Source: DATEPR01 sp036503065
Lineage (GTDB): Bacteria; Actinomycetota; Actinomycetes; Mycobacteriales; Pseudonocardiaceae
Direction of reading: 5' to 3'
DNA length: 64,000 nucleotides
Assembly (NCBI GenBank): GCA_036503065.1
Contig: DASXXM010000151.1
Coordinates: 1 to 64,000 of the forward strand
Position numbers and translations under genes: made by a program. The notes below the pieces were generated by a model. The model made no database searches. It saw only the letters and a list, made by a program, of their open reading frames with translations, and had not been told where the DNA came from. Below are positions 35,169 through 44,075 of this stretch, one piece after another (positions within the stretch are counted from its first letter, which is position 1; every line of letters starts with the position of its first letter).

Positions 35169-36370
35169 TTCGACGGGTGGTCGTCACCGGCATTGGCGCG
35201 GTCACCCCGCTCGGCATCGGAGCCGACACGTTGCACCTGGCCGCCGTGCGTGGCGACAGCGGGATCGTCGACGGCGTCGGTCGGTGCCGGGACTTCGACG
35301 CGGCGAAGCTGCTCAGCCGCCGCGAGGCGCATCGGATGGACCGCTTCAGCCAATTCGCCGTCGTCGCCGCGGACGAAGCCGTCGAACAGGCGGGCTGGGC
35401 CGGCGCGCCGCCGGTGCCGGCCCAGCGGGTGCCGTGCGTGATCGGCACCGCGATCGGCGGCCTCAGCACCATCGAGTCGCAGCTCGAGACACTGCGCATC
35501 GAGGGTGCCGAGTACGTGTCGCCGCTGACCGTGCCGATGCTGATGGGCAATGCCGCCGCGGCACAGCTGTCGATGCGGTACGGCCTGCGCGGCGAAGCCT
35601 CCGCGCTGGTCGCGGCGTGCTCCGGCGGGGCGCAGGCCATCGTGGCGGGTGTCCGCGCGATCCGCTCCGGCGAGGCCGACGCGGCACTCGTCGGCGGCGC
35701 GGAGGCCGCGATCACCGAGTTCACCATGGCGATCTTCACCGCTGCCGGCGCGCTGTCGCCGAGCGGGCGATCGGTGCCGTTCGACCGGAAGCGGGACGGC
35801 TTCCTACTCGGCGAAGGTGCCGGCGTCCTGGTACTCGAAGAGGCCGAGGTGGCGCGGGCACGGGGCGCCCGGGTGCTCGGCGAGATCCTGGGCTACGGCG
35901 TGACGACCGACGCCTACCACGTGACGGCCCCCGAGCCCTCCGGCGTCGCGGCCGCGGCCGCGGTGCGCGCCGCACTGGCCGACGGCGGGATCGACGCAGG
36001 CCAGGTTGCGTACATCAACGCGCACGGGACCGGCACGGCACTCAACGACAGCGCGGAGGTGAACGCGTTGCGTGCCGCGCTCGGCGACGCGCTCGCCGGC
36101 ATCCCGATCTCCTCGACCAAGTCGTATCTCGGCCACCTGATCGGCGCGGCGGGCGCGGTCGAGGCGATCGCGACGCTACAGGCGCTCCGGCACCGGATCG
36201 CGCCACCGACGTGCGGACTCACCGAACCCGACGAGGCCCTCGGCGAGCTCACGCACGTACCGGCGGCACTGCCACTGGCACGGTCCGGTGCCGACCGTGT
36301 CGGGTTGACCAACTCGATGGGCTTCGGCGGTCACAACGTGACCATCGCGATCAGGGCGTGGGAAAGATGA
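35165..36370 (+). CDS. Beta-ketoacyl-ACP synthase II (FabF-like)
   Basis: 401 residues. The catalytic Cys is in VAACSGGAQ near residue 150, the two His in NAHGTGT near 286 and LGHLIGAAG near 322, and the Lys in STKSYLGH; all catalytic residues are present. It is therefore an elongating ketosynthase, not a chain-length factor. GTG 35165 overlaps the ACP stop, and its stop overlaps the AfsA start. A truncated duplicate lies 1 kb upstream. Confidence 0.95.
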   Translation: MIRRVVVTGIGAVTPLGIGADTLHLAAVRGDSGIVDGVGRCRDFDAAKLLSRREAHRMDRFSQFAVVAADEAVEQAGWAGAPPVPAQRVPCVIGTAIGGLSTIESQLETLRIEGAEYVSPLTVPMLMGNAAAAQLSMRYGLRGEASALVAACSGGAQAIVAGVRAIRSGEADAALVGGAEAAITEFTMAIFTAAGALSPSGRSVPFDRKRDGFLLGEGAGVLVLEEAEVARARGARVLGEILGYGVTTDAYHVTAPEPSGVAAAAAVRAALADGGIDAGQVAYINAHGTGTALNDSAEVNALRAALGDALAGIPISSTKSYLGHLIGAAGAVEAIATLQALRHRIAPPTCGLTEPDEALGELTHVPAALPLARSGADRVGLTNSMGFGGHNVTIAIRAWER

Positions 36371-37365
36371 GCGTAGACGTCAGCGACTTGCCGAGACAGC
36401 TCAATTGGCCGATGCCCGAGCCGGAACTGCTCGGGATGCGCAACACGACAACCGTCGATCGGCGCCTCGCGCACAAAGAATCCACCGAACAGGTGTTCAT
36501 CAACGACGTGGCGCGCGACGGTGAAACGCTCGTCGCGCTCGGTGAACTACCGCGGTCGCACCGGTTCTTCAATGATTCCGCGATACCGCGCTACGACGCG
36601 TTGCTGCTCGCCGAGTTCATTCGACAGGGTGTCGAGGTCATCGCACACGCGTTGCTCGATGTGCCGCTGACCAGCCAGTTCGTCCTACGTTCGGTAGAAC
36701 TGGAGCTGGTCGACCGACAGGCGACGGTGATCGGTGACCGGGCGATGCCGGTTGTCGTCGCGCTGCCCGCCAGTCAGGTGCGGCGCAATCGCGGCGGCAT
36801 GGCATACGCGGCGACCGGGCCGGTGTACTGCTTTATCGACGGCCGCCCGGCCGCGCGGTTCGGCGGCAAGGTCGGATTCCTGGCCTGTGACACCTACGGC
36901 GAAATCCGTGCGGCCGCACCGCTCGGCGTGCCGGGTGGCTCGGTTGCCGCGTGCGAGCCGCGGGCCGTCGGCAGGCAGTTCCGGGAGAACGTCTTCATCG
37001 GCAGGCCGTGGGGATATCCGCGCGGGGCGAAGTGCCTTGTCGTGCCGCGGCCGCATCCGGCCTTCTTCGACCGGCCGCTGGACCACTACCCCGGCATGAT
37101 GCTCGCCGAGGCGGCACGCCAACTGGCCGCGAGTTCGCTGGCCGCGGACGCGCACGTCCCGATCTCGTCCGTGTGCACGGACTATGCCGCCATGGACTTC
37201 GTGTCCTTCGCCGAACTCGACACGTCGCCGACTTTGACGGTGGTCGACTGGATCGACCTTGACGACGGCGCCGAGCTGACGGTCACCGCCCGGCAAGGCG
37301 CCCGCACCATGTCGACGTACACCTTCCGGATGTTCCACGACGACTACAGCGAGGATCGGTCATGA
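36367..37365 (+). CDS. AfsA/ScbA-family protein, second copy
   Basis: 332 residues with two AfsA hotdog repeats. The first is AHKESTEQVFINDVARDG with SHRFFND and LLLAEFIRQG; the second is RENVFIGRPWG with HPAFFDRPLDHYPG and LAEAARQLA. It is the same length as the copy at 28037 but clearly diverged. Overlapping starts and stops tie it to KAS II upstream and KAS III downstream, so it probably uses the ACP-bound beta-ketoacyl chain made by this operon, condensing it with a DHAP-like partner (family knowledge plus inference). Confidence 0.92.
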   Translation: MSVDVSDLPRQLNWPMPEPELLGMRNTTTVDRRLAHKESTEQVFINDVARDGETLVALGELPRSHRFFNDSAIPRYDALLLAEFIRQGVEVIAHALLDVPLTSQFVLRSVELELVDRQATVIGDRAMPVVVALPASQVRRNRGGMAYAATGPVYCFIDGRPAARFGGKVGFLACDTYGEIRAAAPLGVPGGSVAACEPRAVGRQFRENVFIGRPWGYPRGAKCLVVPRPHPAFFDRPLDHYPGMMLAEAARQLAASSLAADAHVPISSVCTDYAAMDFVSFAELDTSPTLTVVDWIDLDDGAELTVTARQGARTMSTYTFRMFHDDYSEDRS

Positions 37366-38336
37366 CGGCGATCGTGTCCGGGGTCGGCGCCGCGCTGCCC
37401 GAGACGGCAGTGGACAACGACGCGTTCGGGGCGCTCGGCGTCACCGATGAGTGGATCGTCGGCCGAACCGGGGTTCGGCGGCGCTACTGGCTCAAGCCGG
37501 ACGAGCGACTTGTCGACCTCGCGGCGGCGGCGAGTGCGACCGCACTGGCCGACGCCGGGGCCGACGCCGCGGACGTGGACTTCGTGATCGCCGCGACGAC
37601 GACACCCGACCGCGTCTCACCGGGACTGGCGCCCGAGATCGCCCATCTGCTCGGCATTCCGCGGGCCGGCGCGGTCGATATGAACGGGGCGTGCACGGGC
37701 TTTCTCTATGCCCTGGACTATGCGCTGAATCGGGTCGAGGCCGGCTCCGCGGATCGCATTCTCGTCATCGGCGCCGATGCCATGTCACGGATCACCGACG
37801 AGTCCGATCGCAATACGGCGGTGCTGTTCGGCGATGCCGCGGGGGCGGTCGTGGTCGAGGCGGCACGGGGCGCCGCTTGCGACGGCTGCGCCCAGTACCT
37901 GTCCTTCGGATCGGCGGGCGAGCACGCCGATTCGCTGTGCGTGGACCGGGAAACCGGGGTCGTGCGAATGGACGGGGGCGAGGTCTACGCGTACGCCGTT
38001 GACGCGATGGCGAACGAGATCGAGGCGGTGCTGCTCGCCTGTGAGGTCGAACAGGACGATGTCGACCTGCTGGTGTGTCACCAGGCCAACAGCCGGATCG
38101 TCAACGCCGTCGCGCGGCGACTGAAATGGGGCGTCGACCGCGCCGCCTGTTACGTGGATCAGTTCGGGAACACCTCGTCGGCGTCCATTCCGGTGGCCAT
38201 GTGGCAGGCGCAGGCCGACGGCAGGCTCAAGCCGGGGCACCGGGTCGGGCTCAGCGCCTTCGGGGCCGGATTCACCTGGGGCGCGGGCGTCATCAACTGG
38301 AAAGGGTGCGGTCACGCGGGTCAGCAGGCCGGCTGA
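37362..38336 (+). CDS. Beta-ketoacyl-ACP synthase III (FabH-like)
   Basis: 324-residue KAS III. The Cys-His-Asn triad is visible: Cys in NGACTGFLYAL near residue 110, His in VCHQANSRI near 239, Asn in FGNTSSASIP near 269. It should prime chain growth from an acyl-CoA, or possibly acyl-lipoyl, starter and malonyl-ACP. The adjacent E1 alpha/beta and lipoyl genes suggest that the starter comes from a 2-oxo acid. ATG 37362 overlaps the AfsA stop. Confidence 0.95.
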   Translation: MTAIVSGVGAALPETAVDNDAFGALGVTDEWIVGRTGVRRRYWLKPDERLVDLAAAASATALADAGADAADVDFVIAATTTPDRVSPGLAPEIAHLLGIPRAGAVDMNGACTGFLYALDYALNRVEAGSADRILVIGADAMSRITDESDRNTAVLFGDAAGAVVVEAARGAACDGCAQYLSFGSAGEHADSLCVDRETGVVRMDGGEVYAYAVDAMANEIEAVLLACEVEQDDVDLLVCHQANSRIVNAVARRLKWGVDRAACYVDQFGNTSSASIPVAMWQAQADGRLKPGHRVGLSAFGAGFTWGAGVINWKGCGHAGQQAG

Positions 38337-38375
38337 TCAGAAATAGCCCAGCACAGACCGAGGGAGCGGAGTGAA

Positions 38376-39440
38376 GTGCTTAATCTGGATCACCTGAACG
38401 GCTCGGACCACATGCCCGGTTCGACGGCCGCAACCGCGTTGTCGGTCCGCGATGACGAGGAGACGATACTGCTGCGCGGCTACCGGGCCATGGTCATCGG
38501 CCGCCGGTTCGACCAGCAGGCGACCAACCTCGCCAAGCAGGGTTATCTTGCGGTGTATCCCTCGTCGTACGGACAGGAAGCCTGCCAGATCGGCGCGGTG
38601 TCGGCACTGCGTGCGACGGACTGGCTGTTTCCCACGTATCGCGACTCGATGGCCATCGTGACGCGAGGCGTCGACCCGGCGCAGACCCTGACTCTGCTGC
38701 GCGGTGACTGGCACTGCGGCTACGACCCGGCAGCCACGCGCACCGCGCCGCACTGCACGCCACTGGCCACCCAGGCATCGCACGCCGTCGGGCTGGCCAT
38801 GGCGGCGCGACTGGCGGGTGACGACACGGTTGCCGTCGTGCTCTGCGGCGACGGCTCCACGAGCGAGGGCGACTTCCACGAGGCGGTCAACCTGGCGGCC
38901 GTGTTCGCCGCACCCGTGGTGTTCCTGGTGCAGAACAACGGATATGCGATCTCGGTCCCGCTGGCCAAGCAGACCAGGGCGCGCTCGCTCGCGGCGAAGG
39001 CGCCCGGCTACGGCATCCCGGGGGTCCAGATCGACGGCAACGACCTGCCCGAGGTGTACGCGGCGATGACGGCGGCCGTCGAGTTGGCGCGCGGCGGTGG
39101 CGGGCCCACCCTGATCGAGGCGATCACCTACCGCGTCGGACCGCACACCAACGCCGACGACCCGTCCCGCTATCGCGACGAGGCCGAGGCACTCGCGTGG
39201 CGGCGCAAGGACCCGATCGATCGGCTCGGCGCCACCCTGCGCGCACGTGGCCTGCTCGACGACGACCTGCAGCAGGCGATCGACGCCGATGCCGAGGAGT
39301 TCGCGGCACGGACCCGGCGCACGGTGATCGAGTACCCCGCGCCGACGGCCGCGGAGATGTTCGCGCACGTGTACGCCGCGTTGCCACCACACCTGGCCGA
39401 GCAGGCCGACCGCTACGGCCGCGAAGGCGGTGCCGCATGA
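38376..39440 (+). CDS. 2-oxo acid dehydrogenase E1 alpha subunit
   Basis: 354-residue thiamine-diphosphate enzyme subunit with the ThDP motif GDGSTSEGDFHEAVN and ending LVQNNGYAIS. The layout resembles branched-chain 2-oxo acid and pyruvate dehydrogenase E1 alpha. It decarboxylates a 2-oxo acid and, with E1 beta, passes the acyl group to a lipoyl domain. GTG 38376 is chosen with GGGAGCGGAG upstream. Its stop overlaps the E1 beta start. The substrate (pyruvate, branched-chain or aryl-pyruvate) cannot be read from sequence. Confidence 0.93.
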   Translation: MLNLDHLNGSDHMPGSTAATALSVRDDEETILLRGYRAMVIGRRFDQQATNLAKQGYLAVYPSSYGQEACQIGAVSALRATDWLFPTYRDSMAIVTRGVDPAQTLTLLRGDWHCGYDPAATRTAPHCTPLATQASHAVGLAMAARLAGDDTVAVVLCGDGSTSEGDFHEAVNLAAVFAAPVVFLVQNNGYAISVPLAKQTRARSLAAKAPGYGIPGVQIDGNDLPEVYAAMTAAVELARGGGGPTLIEAITYRVGPHTNADDPSRYRDEAEALAWRRKDPIDRLGATLRARGLLDDDLQQAIDADAEEFAARTRRTVIEYPAPTAAEMFAHVYAALPPHLAEQADRYGREGGAA

Positions 39441-40456
39441 CAACGGATGTCGCGTCCACTGTGGACGTCAAGCAGAGGGTTGCCACGGTTTCCATGGTCA
39501 AGGCGATCAACACCGCGTTGCGCGACGCGATGCTCGCGGACGACCGCGTGGTGATGTTCGGCGAGGACGTCGGCCGACTCGGGGGCGTGTTCCGGGTGAC
39601 CGAGGGACTTTCCGCACGGTTCGGCGATGAGCGCTGTTTCGACACGCCGATCGCCGAGGCCGGGATTCTCGGCGCGGCGATCGGTATGGCCGTCTACGGC
39701 GCCCGGCCCGTGGTGGAGATGCAGTTCGACGCGTTCGCCTACCCCGCGTTCGAACAGATCATCAGTCACCTGGCCAAGATGCGGAACCGGACGCGGGGCG
39801 CGCTCAGCACGCCGGTCGTCGTGCGGGTGCCCTACGGCGGCGGCATCGGCGCGGTGGAGCACCACAGCGACTCGTCCGAGGCCTACATGACGCACACTCC
39901 CGGGCTGCACATCGTGACACCGGCCACGGTGTCCGACGCGTACGGCCTGTTGCGGCAGGCGATCAGGGGCGCGGACCCGGTGCTGTTCTTCGAGCCGAAG
40001 CGCCTGTACTGGGACACCGAGGAACTCGCGTTGCCGGTCGAAGTGGAGCCGATCGGCCGGGCCGTGGTACGCAGGCCCGGCACCGACGTCACCCTGATCA
40101 CGTACGGGCCCGCGCTGCCGCTGGCGCTGGCGGCCGCGGACGCCGCCGCGGAGGCCGGTTACGACGTGGCCGTGGTCGATCTGCGGTCGCTGGTGCCGTT
40201 CGACGAGGACACCGTGTGCGATGCGGTGACGAAGACCGGTCGCGCCGTGGTGGTGCACGAGGCATCGGGATTCGGCGGGTTCGGCGCGGAGGTGGCCGCT
40301 CGGGTGACCGAGCGGTGCTTCAACTATCTGGAGGCGCCGGTGCGCCGGGTGACCGGACTGGACGTGCCGTACCCGCCGCCGCAGTTGGAACGCTTCTACC
40401 TGCCGACCGTCGGCCGAATCCTGGACGCCATCGCGACCACGTTCGGAGATTCGTAA
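39437..40456 (+). CDS. 2-oxo acid dehydrogenase E1 beta subunit
   Basis: 339 residues: transketolase pyrimidine domain (MFGEDVGRLGGVFRVTEGL, then DTPIAEAGILGAAIG) and C-terminal transketolase domain (VEPIGRAVVRRPGTDVTLIT). It forms the alpha2beta2 E1 with the preceding gene. ATG 39437 overlaps the E1 alpha stop, and its TAA overlaps the ATG of the lipoyl protein. Confidence 0.94.
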   Translation: MTTDVASTVDVKQRVATVSMVKAINTALRDAMLADDRVVMFGEDVGRLGGVFRVTEGLSARFGDERCFDTPIAEAGILGAAIGMAVYGARPVVEMQFDAFAYPAFEQIISHLAKMRNRTRGALSTPVVVRVPYGGGIGAVEHHSDSSEAYMTHTPGLHIVTPATVSDAYGLLRQAIRGADPVLFFEPKRLYWDTEELALPVEVEPIGRAVVRRPGTDVTLITYGPALPLALAAADAAAEAGYDVAVVDLRSLVPFDEDTVCDAVTKTGRAVVVHEASGFGGFGAEVAARVTERCFNYLEAPVRRVTGLDVPYPPPQLERFYLPTVGRILDAIATTFGDS

Positions 40457-40968
40457 TGGATCGCCTGACCGAATGCGTGTTCCGGCTGCCCGATCTCGGC
40501 GAGGGCCTGGTGTCCGGCGAGATCATCGAATGGCTCGTCAAGGTCGGCGAGCAGGTCGAGGTGGACCAACTGGTCGTGGTGGTCGAGACGGAGAAGACCA
40601 CCGTCGAACTGCCGATCCCCTTCGGGGGAACGGTGGTTCGGCTGCACGGCGAGCCCGCGGACCGGCTGCCGGTCGGCGCGCCGCTGGTCACCATCGAGGC
40701 GGCGGAAGTCCCGGACCGGCCGGCGAGCGCGATCACCCATCTCGTCGGGCAGGGTCCGAACCTGGCTGCCGCGGACGCCGACGACCGGCTGGCCGGCATT
40801 CGCAGGCTGCCGCAGAAGACACAGCGCGAGCGTGTCGCGGCATCGCCCGCGGTGCGCCGACTGGCCCGCGAACTGGACGTGGACCTGAGCGGCGTCGTCG
40901 GCACCGGTATGGGCGGCGCGATCACGAAGGACGACGTGTCCGCCGCGAGCCGGAATGCCGAAAGCTGA
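40456..40968 (+). CDS. Lipoyl/E3-binding protein lacking the E2 acyltransferase domain
   Basis: 170 residues. The N-terminal lipoyl domain has the lipoylated Lys in VETEKTTVELP near residue 46. A linker and an E3/E1-binding peripheral domain near residues 128-160 follow (VAASPAVRRLARELDVDL, then GTGMGGAITKDDV). The protein stops there. A normal E2 continues with a 230-residue catalytic domain carrying HxxxDG, which is absent, and the stop is followed immediately by the MaoC ATG, so this is not a truncation at a contig end. It may act as a small acyl carrier that hands its acyl group to KAS III or to CoA through another protein. Confidence 0.92.
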   Translation: MDRLTECVFRLPDLGEGLVSGEIIEWLVKVGEQVEVDQLVVVVETEKTTVELPIPFGGTVVRLHGEPADRLPVGAPLVTIEAAEVPDRPASAITHLVGQGPNLAAADADDRLAGIRRLPQKTQRERVAASPAVRRLARELDVDLSGVVGTGMGGAITKDDVSAASRNAES

Positions 40969-41423
40969 TGGCGACCTTCGACAGCATCGACGCGCTGACC
41001 GCGGCCGTTGGCCAGACGCTGGGCACCACCGAGTGGCAGGTGGTGTCGCAGGAGCGAATCCGGGCGTTCGCGGACGTCACGGGTGACCATCAGTGGATTC
41101 ATGTGGACGAGGAGCGTGCTCAGGTCGAGAGCCCGTTCGGCACGACGGTCGCGCACGGGGCGCTCACGCTGGCGCTGGTGCCGGTGTTCGTGGGCGAACT
41201 GGTCCGGGTGCCCGGCGCCAGCATGGTGGTCAACGGCGGACTGGAGCGGGTCCGCTTTCGCGCGCCGGTGCCGGCAGGGGCCAAGGTGCGCGGAATGGTC
41301 AAGCTGCTGAGCACGGTCGAACTGGCCGACGCGACGCAGGTGGTCGCGCGGGCCACCGTGCAGGTGTACGGGGAACAGAAACCGGCGTGCGTCGCTGATC
41401 AGGTGATGGTGTTGCATGACTGA
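40968..41423 (+). CDS. MaoC-like dehydratase/hydratase
   Basis: 151-residue single hotdog domain with the R-specific hydratase signature: DVTGDHQWIHVD (catalytic Asp and His) and PFGTTVAHGALTLAL. It should catalyse reversible hydration of an enoyl thioester, here probably dehydration of the 3-hydroxyacyl-ACP. Its ATG shares one base with the previous stop, and its end overlaps the enoyl-CoA hydratase-like gene by 8 bases. Confidence 0.92.
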   Translation: MATFDSIDALTAAVGQTLGTTEWQVVSQERIRAFADVTGDHQWIHVDEERAQVESPFGTTVAHGALTLALVPVFVGELVRVPGASMVVNGGLERVRFRAPVPAGAKVRGMVKLLSTVELADATQVVARATVQVYGEQKPACVADQVMVLHD

Positions 41424-42249
41424 CGAACCCGCGGTGCGCCGCGAAACGTTCGGTTCCGTGGTGTTGCTGACGATGAACCGCCCGGCACGCGGCAACACGT
41501 TGGACGCCGAGGTACTCGACGGACTCGTCACGCACACCACCGAACTGGTCGACGACGACAACGTGCGCGCGCTCGTGCTGACCGGCGCGGGCGAGCATTT
41601 CTCGCTTGGCGGCGCGCTGACCGATTTCGAGGAAGCGCTGTCCGGCGGTGCACACGGTGCGCTCAGGTACTGCAAGGAACGCACCGAAGCGCTGGCGACT
41701 GTCGTGTTGAATCTGTTCGACATGCCGTTTCCGGTGATCGCCGCGGTGAACGGGCAGGCGGCCGGCGCCGGTTTCTCCCTGACGCTGGCCTGTGACCTTC
41801 GGATCGCTGCCCAGCACGCAAAGCTGCATTTCGCGTACGGCTCGCTCGGGGCGTCCACCGACGGCGGGATGAGCTGGCTGCTGCCCAGGGTGGTCGGTCC
41901 GGCTCGAGCACTGGCGCTGCTGCTGGAACAGCCGATCATCCGGACGCCACGGGCCAGGCAGGAGGGTCTGGTCACCGAGGTGGTGCCGGCCGCGGAATTG
42001 CGCGACCGAGCATTGCGAATGGCGACGGACCTCAGCCAGAACGCGCGTCATTCGGTCACCGCGGCAAAGCGGCTCGTGCATGCGTCGGCGTTTGCCACGC
42101 TGGCCGAGCACATGCGAGAGGAACACCGTACGTTCGGCGACGGCCTGCTCGGTCCGGACATGCGGACCGCGCTCGCCGCTCGTCGGATCGGCGAGATGCC
42201 TTCGTTCGGTCTATCTGGAGGAAGCGATGAGTATCAGCCAGTCCGATAA
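41416..42249 (+). CDS. Enoyl-CoA hydratase/isomerase-family protein
   Basis: 277 residues with the crotonase fold. The oxyanion-hole elements are HFSLGGALTDF and NGQAAGAGFSLTLACDLRIA; the segment GSLGASTDGGMSWLLPR holds the second catalytic position as Asp rather than the usual Glu, as in isomerases and decarboxylases of the family. It may shift a double bond or decarboxylate the acyl chain. It is coupled to MaoC, and its last 23 bases overlap the chorismate mutase gene. Confidence 0.9.
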   Translation: MTDEPAVRRETFGSVVLLTMNRPARGNTLDAEVLDGLVTHTTELVDDDNVRALVLTGAGEHFSLGGALTDFEEALSGGAHGALRYCKERTEALATVVLNLFDMPFPVIAAVNGQAAGAGFSLTLACDLRIAAQHAKLHFAYGSLGASTDGGMSWLLPRVVGPARALALLLEQPIIRTPRARQEGLVTEVVPAAELRDRALRMATDLSQNARHSVTAAKRLVHASAFATLAEHMREEHRTFGDGLLGPDMRTALAARRIGEMPSFGLSGGSDEYQPVR

Positions 42250-42511
42250 CATGTCAGCCGCGCCGGCCGACATTACGGACCTACGCGAGGAGATCGACCG
42301 GCTTGATTCGGAGATCCTGCGGTTGGTGAAGCGCAGGGCGGCGGTGTCGCAGGACATCGGTCGGCAGCGGATGGCGTCCGGTGGTACCCGGATCGTGGTC
42401 AGCCGGGAAATGGCGGTGCTGAATCGGTATCGCGAGCTGGGGCCGGAAGGTCGACAACTGGCCATGGCGCTGCTGACTCTTGGCCGCGGTCGATTGGGAC
42501 GAGTCCTGTAA
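42227..42511 (+). CDS. AroQ-type chorismate mutase-like protein
   Basis: 94-residue all-helical domain: DLREEIDRLDSEILRLVKRR, AAVSQDIGRQRM and a final helix, the type II chorismate mutase pattern. Key basic residues (Arg in the first helix end, Lys/Arg in helix 1, Arg/Lys in VSQDIGRQR) appear present. The ATG at 42227 has GGAGG upstream and overlaps the previous gene. It would turn chorismate to prephenate. As last gene of the operon, with a dead DAHP synthase in the same cluster, it points to an aromatic precursor. Salicylate- or isochorismate-type lyase activity is an alternative. Confidence 0.85.
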   Translation: MSISQSDNMSAAPADITDLREEIDRLDSEILRLVKRRAAVSQDIGRQRMASGGTRIVVSREMAVLNRYRELGPEGRQLAMALLTLGRGRLGRVL

Positions 42512-42518
42512 TGTCGAG

Positions 42519-42563
42519 GTTGGTGGTTGTCGAGACCGAAAGAGTATCTTGACAACCACCAAC
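42519..42563. terminator. Long hairpin terminator at the end of the biosynthetic operon
   Basis: Perfect 13-base arms GTTGGTGGTTGTC and GACAACCACCAAC surround a 19-base loop, starting 7 bases after the chorismate mutase stop. The gene on the other strand ends at 42581, so the hairpin can serve both convergent transcripts. Confidence 0.85.
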
Positions 42564-42580
42564 AATCGCCCAAGAGGACG

Positions 42581-43198
42581 TTACCCGACACCGCCATTCC
42601 GCAGAGCGTCGAGCACGTCGAGGTAGCCATCGCCGGCACGCCACAATGCATCGGCGACGGGCTCCAACTTGCCGGGGCTCCAACGCCGTTCGTCATAGTC
42701 CCGACTGCGCCCACGCAGCGCCGCCAGGCTCACCCCGAGCTCGTCGTCCAGCCGCGTACGCAACTCCGCCGCCGTCGGGGCCGGCAGGCGAACCGACTCG
42801 GCTCGTCCTTCCCGCAACGCCGCGATGGTCTCCTCGGCGACCCCACTCGCTGAGTCCCACACGAGCGCGGGCCGGTCGACGTAGTGGTTCCAGATCGGCG
42901 CGTGGACCGATCGCCACAGGGGCACGATCGGATTCTTGGCCAGTCGGGTGGCGTAGGCCCACTGCTGACCACCGGATGGCTCGCCCAACCACGGAACCTC
43001 GTCGACCGGCAGGTCAACGCCCAAAGCCACGGTGACCGCCTCGATGTCACCGACGGCACCCAGGATGTCGCCGACCGCCCACAGTTGGACGACACGCACC
43101 GGGAAGATCGACCGTGGCTTGGTGATCATCTCCGCGCAGGTCTCCGCCAGCGTCTCCACATGATGGACAGCGCGGCTCCACTTCACCCGACCCATCAT
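42581..43198 (-). CDS. Conserved-looking hypothetical protein
   Basis: 205 residues, soluble, rich in Trp and acidic residues (VKWSRAVHHVETLAE, WAYATRLAKNPIVPLWRS, RDYDERRWSPGKLEPVADAL). It resembles hypothetical proteins common in actinomycetes, but I cannot give a function. The start is uncertain: ATG 43198 or 43195, or GTG 43225; none has a strong ribosome site. It follows the GntR gene by about 35 bases in the same direction. Confidence 0.7.
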   Translation of the reverse strand: MMGRVKWSRAVHHVETLAETCAEMITKPRSIFPVRVVQLWAVGDILGAVGDIEAVTVALGVDLPVDEVPWLGEPSGGQQWAYATRLAKNPIVPLWRSVHAPIWNHYVDRPALVWDSASGVAEETIAALREGRAESVRLPAPTAAELRTRLDDELGVSLAALRGRSRDYDERRWSPGKLEPVADALWRAGDGYLDVLDALRNGGVG

Positions 43199-43231
43199 GC
43201 CCGCCACCGGAACAGCCGGGGCCACCGGGCC

Positions 43232-43927
43232 CTAGGCGTTGCTGCCCAACAGGTTGGCGCGGACCGTGGTCAGGTGGGCCTGCATGGCCGCGACGGCGGC
43301 AGCACTGTCCCGGGTGCGCAGTGCATCCACGACCAGGTGATGTTGTGCGCGGTAGTGCACCCGCCGCTCCGTCGAATCGTTGCGTCGCTTCAGATCTCCC
43401 CAGAGCTGGCCGTGGCGGGCGGTCTCGACACAGGCGTACAGGCGCAGCAGCAACGGATTGTGGCTGGCCGCCATCAGGCATCGGTGCAGCGCCAGGTCCC
43501 ACAACTCGAAATCGGCGTAGGTGTCCGCCGACTCGCCACCGACCAGGCAGCGTCGCATCTCCTCGAAGTCGCGGCCGGTCGCTCGTGCCACGACGATCGG
43601 CATGGCCTGGGGCTCCAGTAGCAGCCGGACGGTCATCACGTCGGCGGGGCCGACGTCGGTGACGTCGACGAGGCCGTCCGTGTCGTCCGAGTCGGCGATC
43701 GGCTCGAACCGGCGGATGAACGTGCCCCGGCCCACCTCGCGGGAGATCGCGCCTGCCGCCTCGAGCCGGGCCAACGCGTGCCGGACGACCGTGCGACTCA
43801 CGCCGAGGTCGTCGGCGAGGGTGCGCTCGGTGGGCAGCCGGCCGCCGACTCGCCTACCGGCGTCCTCGGCCTCGCGCAGGATGCGGCGCGCGAGTTCGTC
43901 ACCGTTGAGGTCTGCCGGGGTGCGCAA
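43232..43927 (-). CDS. GntR-family regulator, FCD (FadR) subgroup
   Basis: 231 residues. An N-terminal winged helix (GRLPTERTLADDLGVSRTVV, then AAGAISREVGRGTFI) is followed by an all-helical FCD ligand domain with metal-binding residues in DFELWDLALHR and HNPLLLRLY, and a late His in RAQHHLVVDAL. FCD regulators sense organic acids. It is divergent from the FAH-family gene, with palindromes and repeated ACCAAT motifs between, so it probably controls the FAH and transport genes and itself. Confidence 0.93.
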   Translation of the reverse strand: MRTPADLNGDELARRILREAEDAGRRVGGRLPTERTLADDLGVSRTVVRHALARLEAAGAISREVGRGTFIRRFEPIADSDDTDGLVDVTDVGPADVMTVRLLLEPQAMPIVVARATGRDFEEMRRCLVGGESADTYADFELWDLALHRCLMAASHNPLLLRLYACVETARHGQLWGDLKRRNDSTERRVHYRAQHHLVVDALRTRDSAAAVAAMQAHLTTVRANLLGSNA

Positions 43928-44019
43928 CGCGCCTCCATTCCGTTGTGCTGAACCAATTCTACCAATGTGGCCGGGTGCGCCCTTGACGGGTCCGTGTCCA
44001 GCGACCTATGGTCAACCAA

Positions 44020-44045
44020 TTGCGATTGTAGCCTACCAATCGCAA
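44020..44045. promoter_or_regulatory. Inverted repeat operator candidate TTGCGATTG-N8-CAATCGCAA
   Basis: Perfect 9-base arms lie 30 bases before the FAH-family TTG start in the GntR/FAH divergent gap. The same gap has five ACCAAT motifs (two near 43950-43965, one at 44015, one at 44035 and one at 44045), forming overlapping half-sites. Such symmetry is typical of GntR-family operators; binding by the adjacent regulator is inferred. Confidence 0.7.
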
Positions 44046-44075
44046 CCAATCTGCCTCGGTCGGGAGGACTCACCG

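Noticed and set aside
35165..36370. KAS-alpha/chain-length-factor pair of a type II PKS
   Set aside because: Only one intact KAS II with full Cys-His-His is present and no CLF; the second copy is a decayed duplicate, not a CLF.
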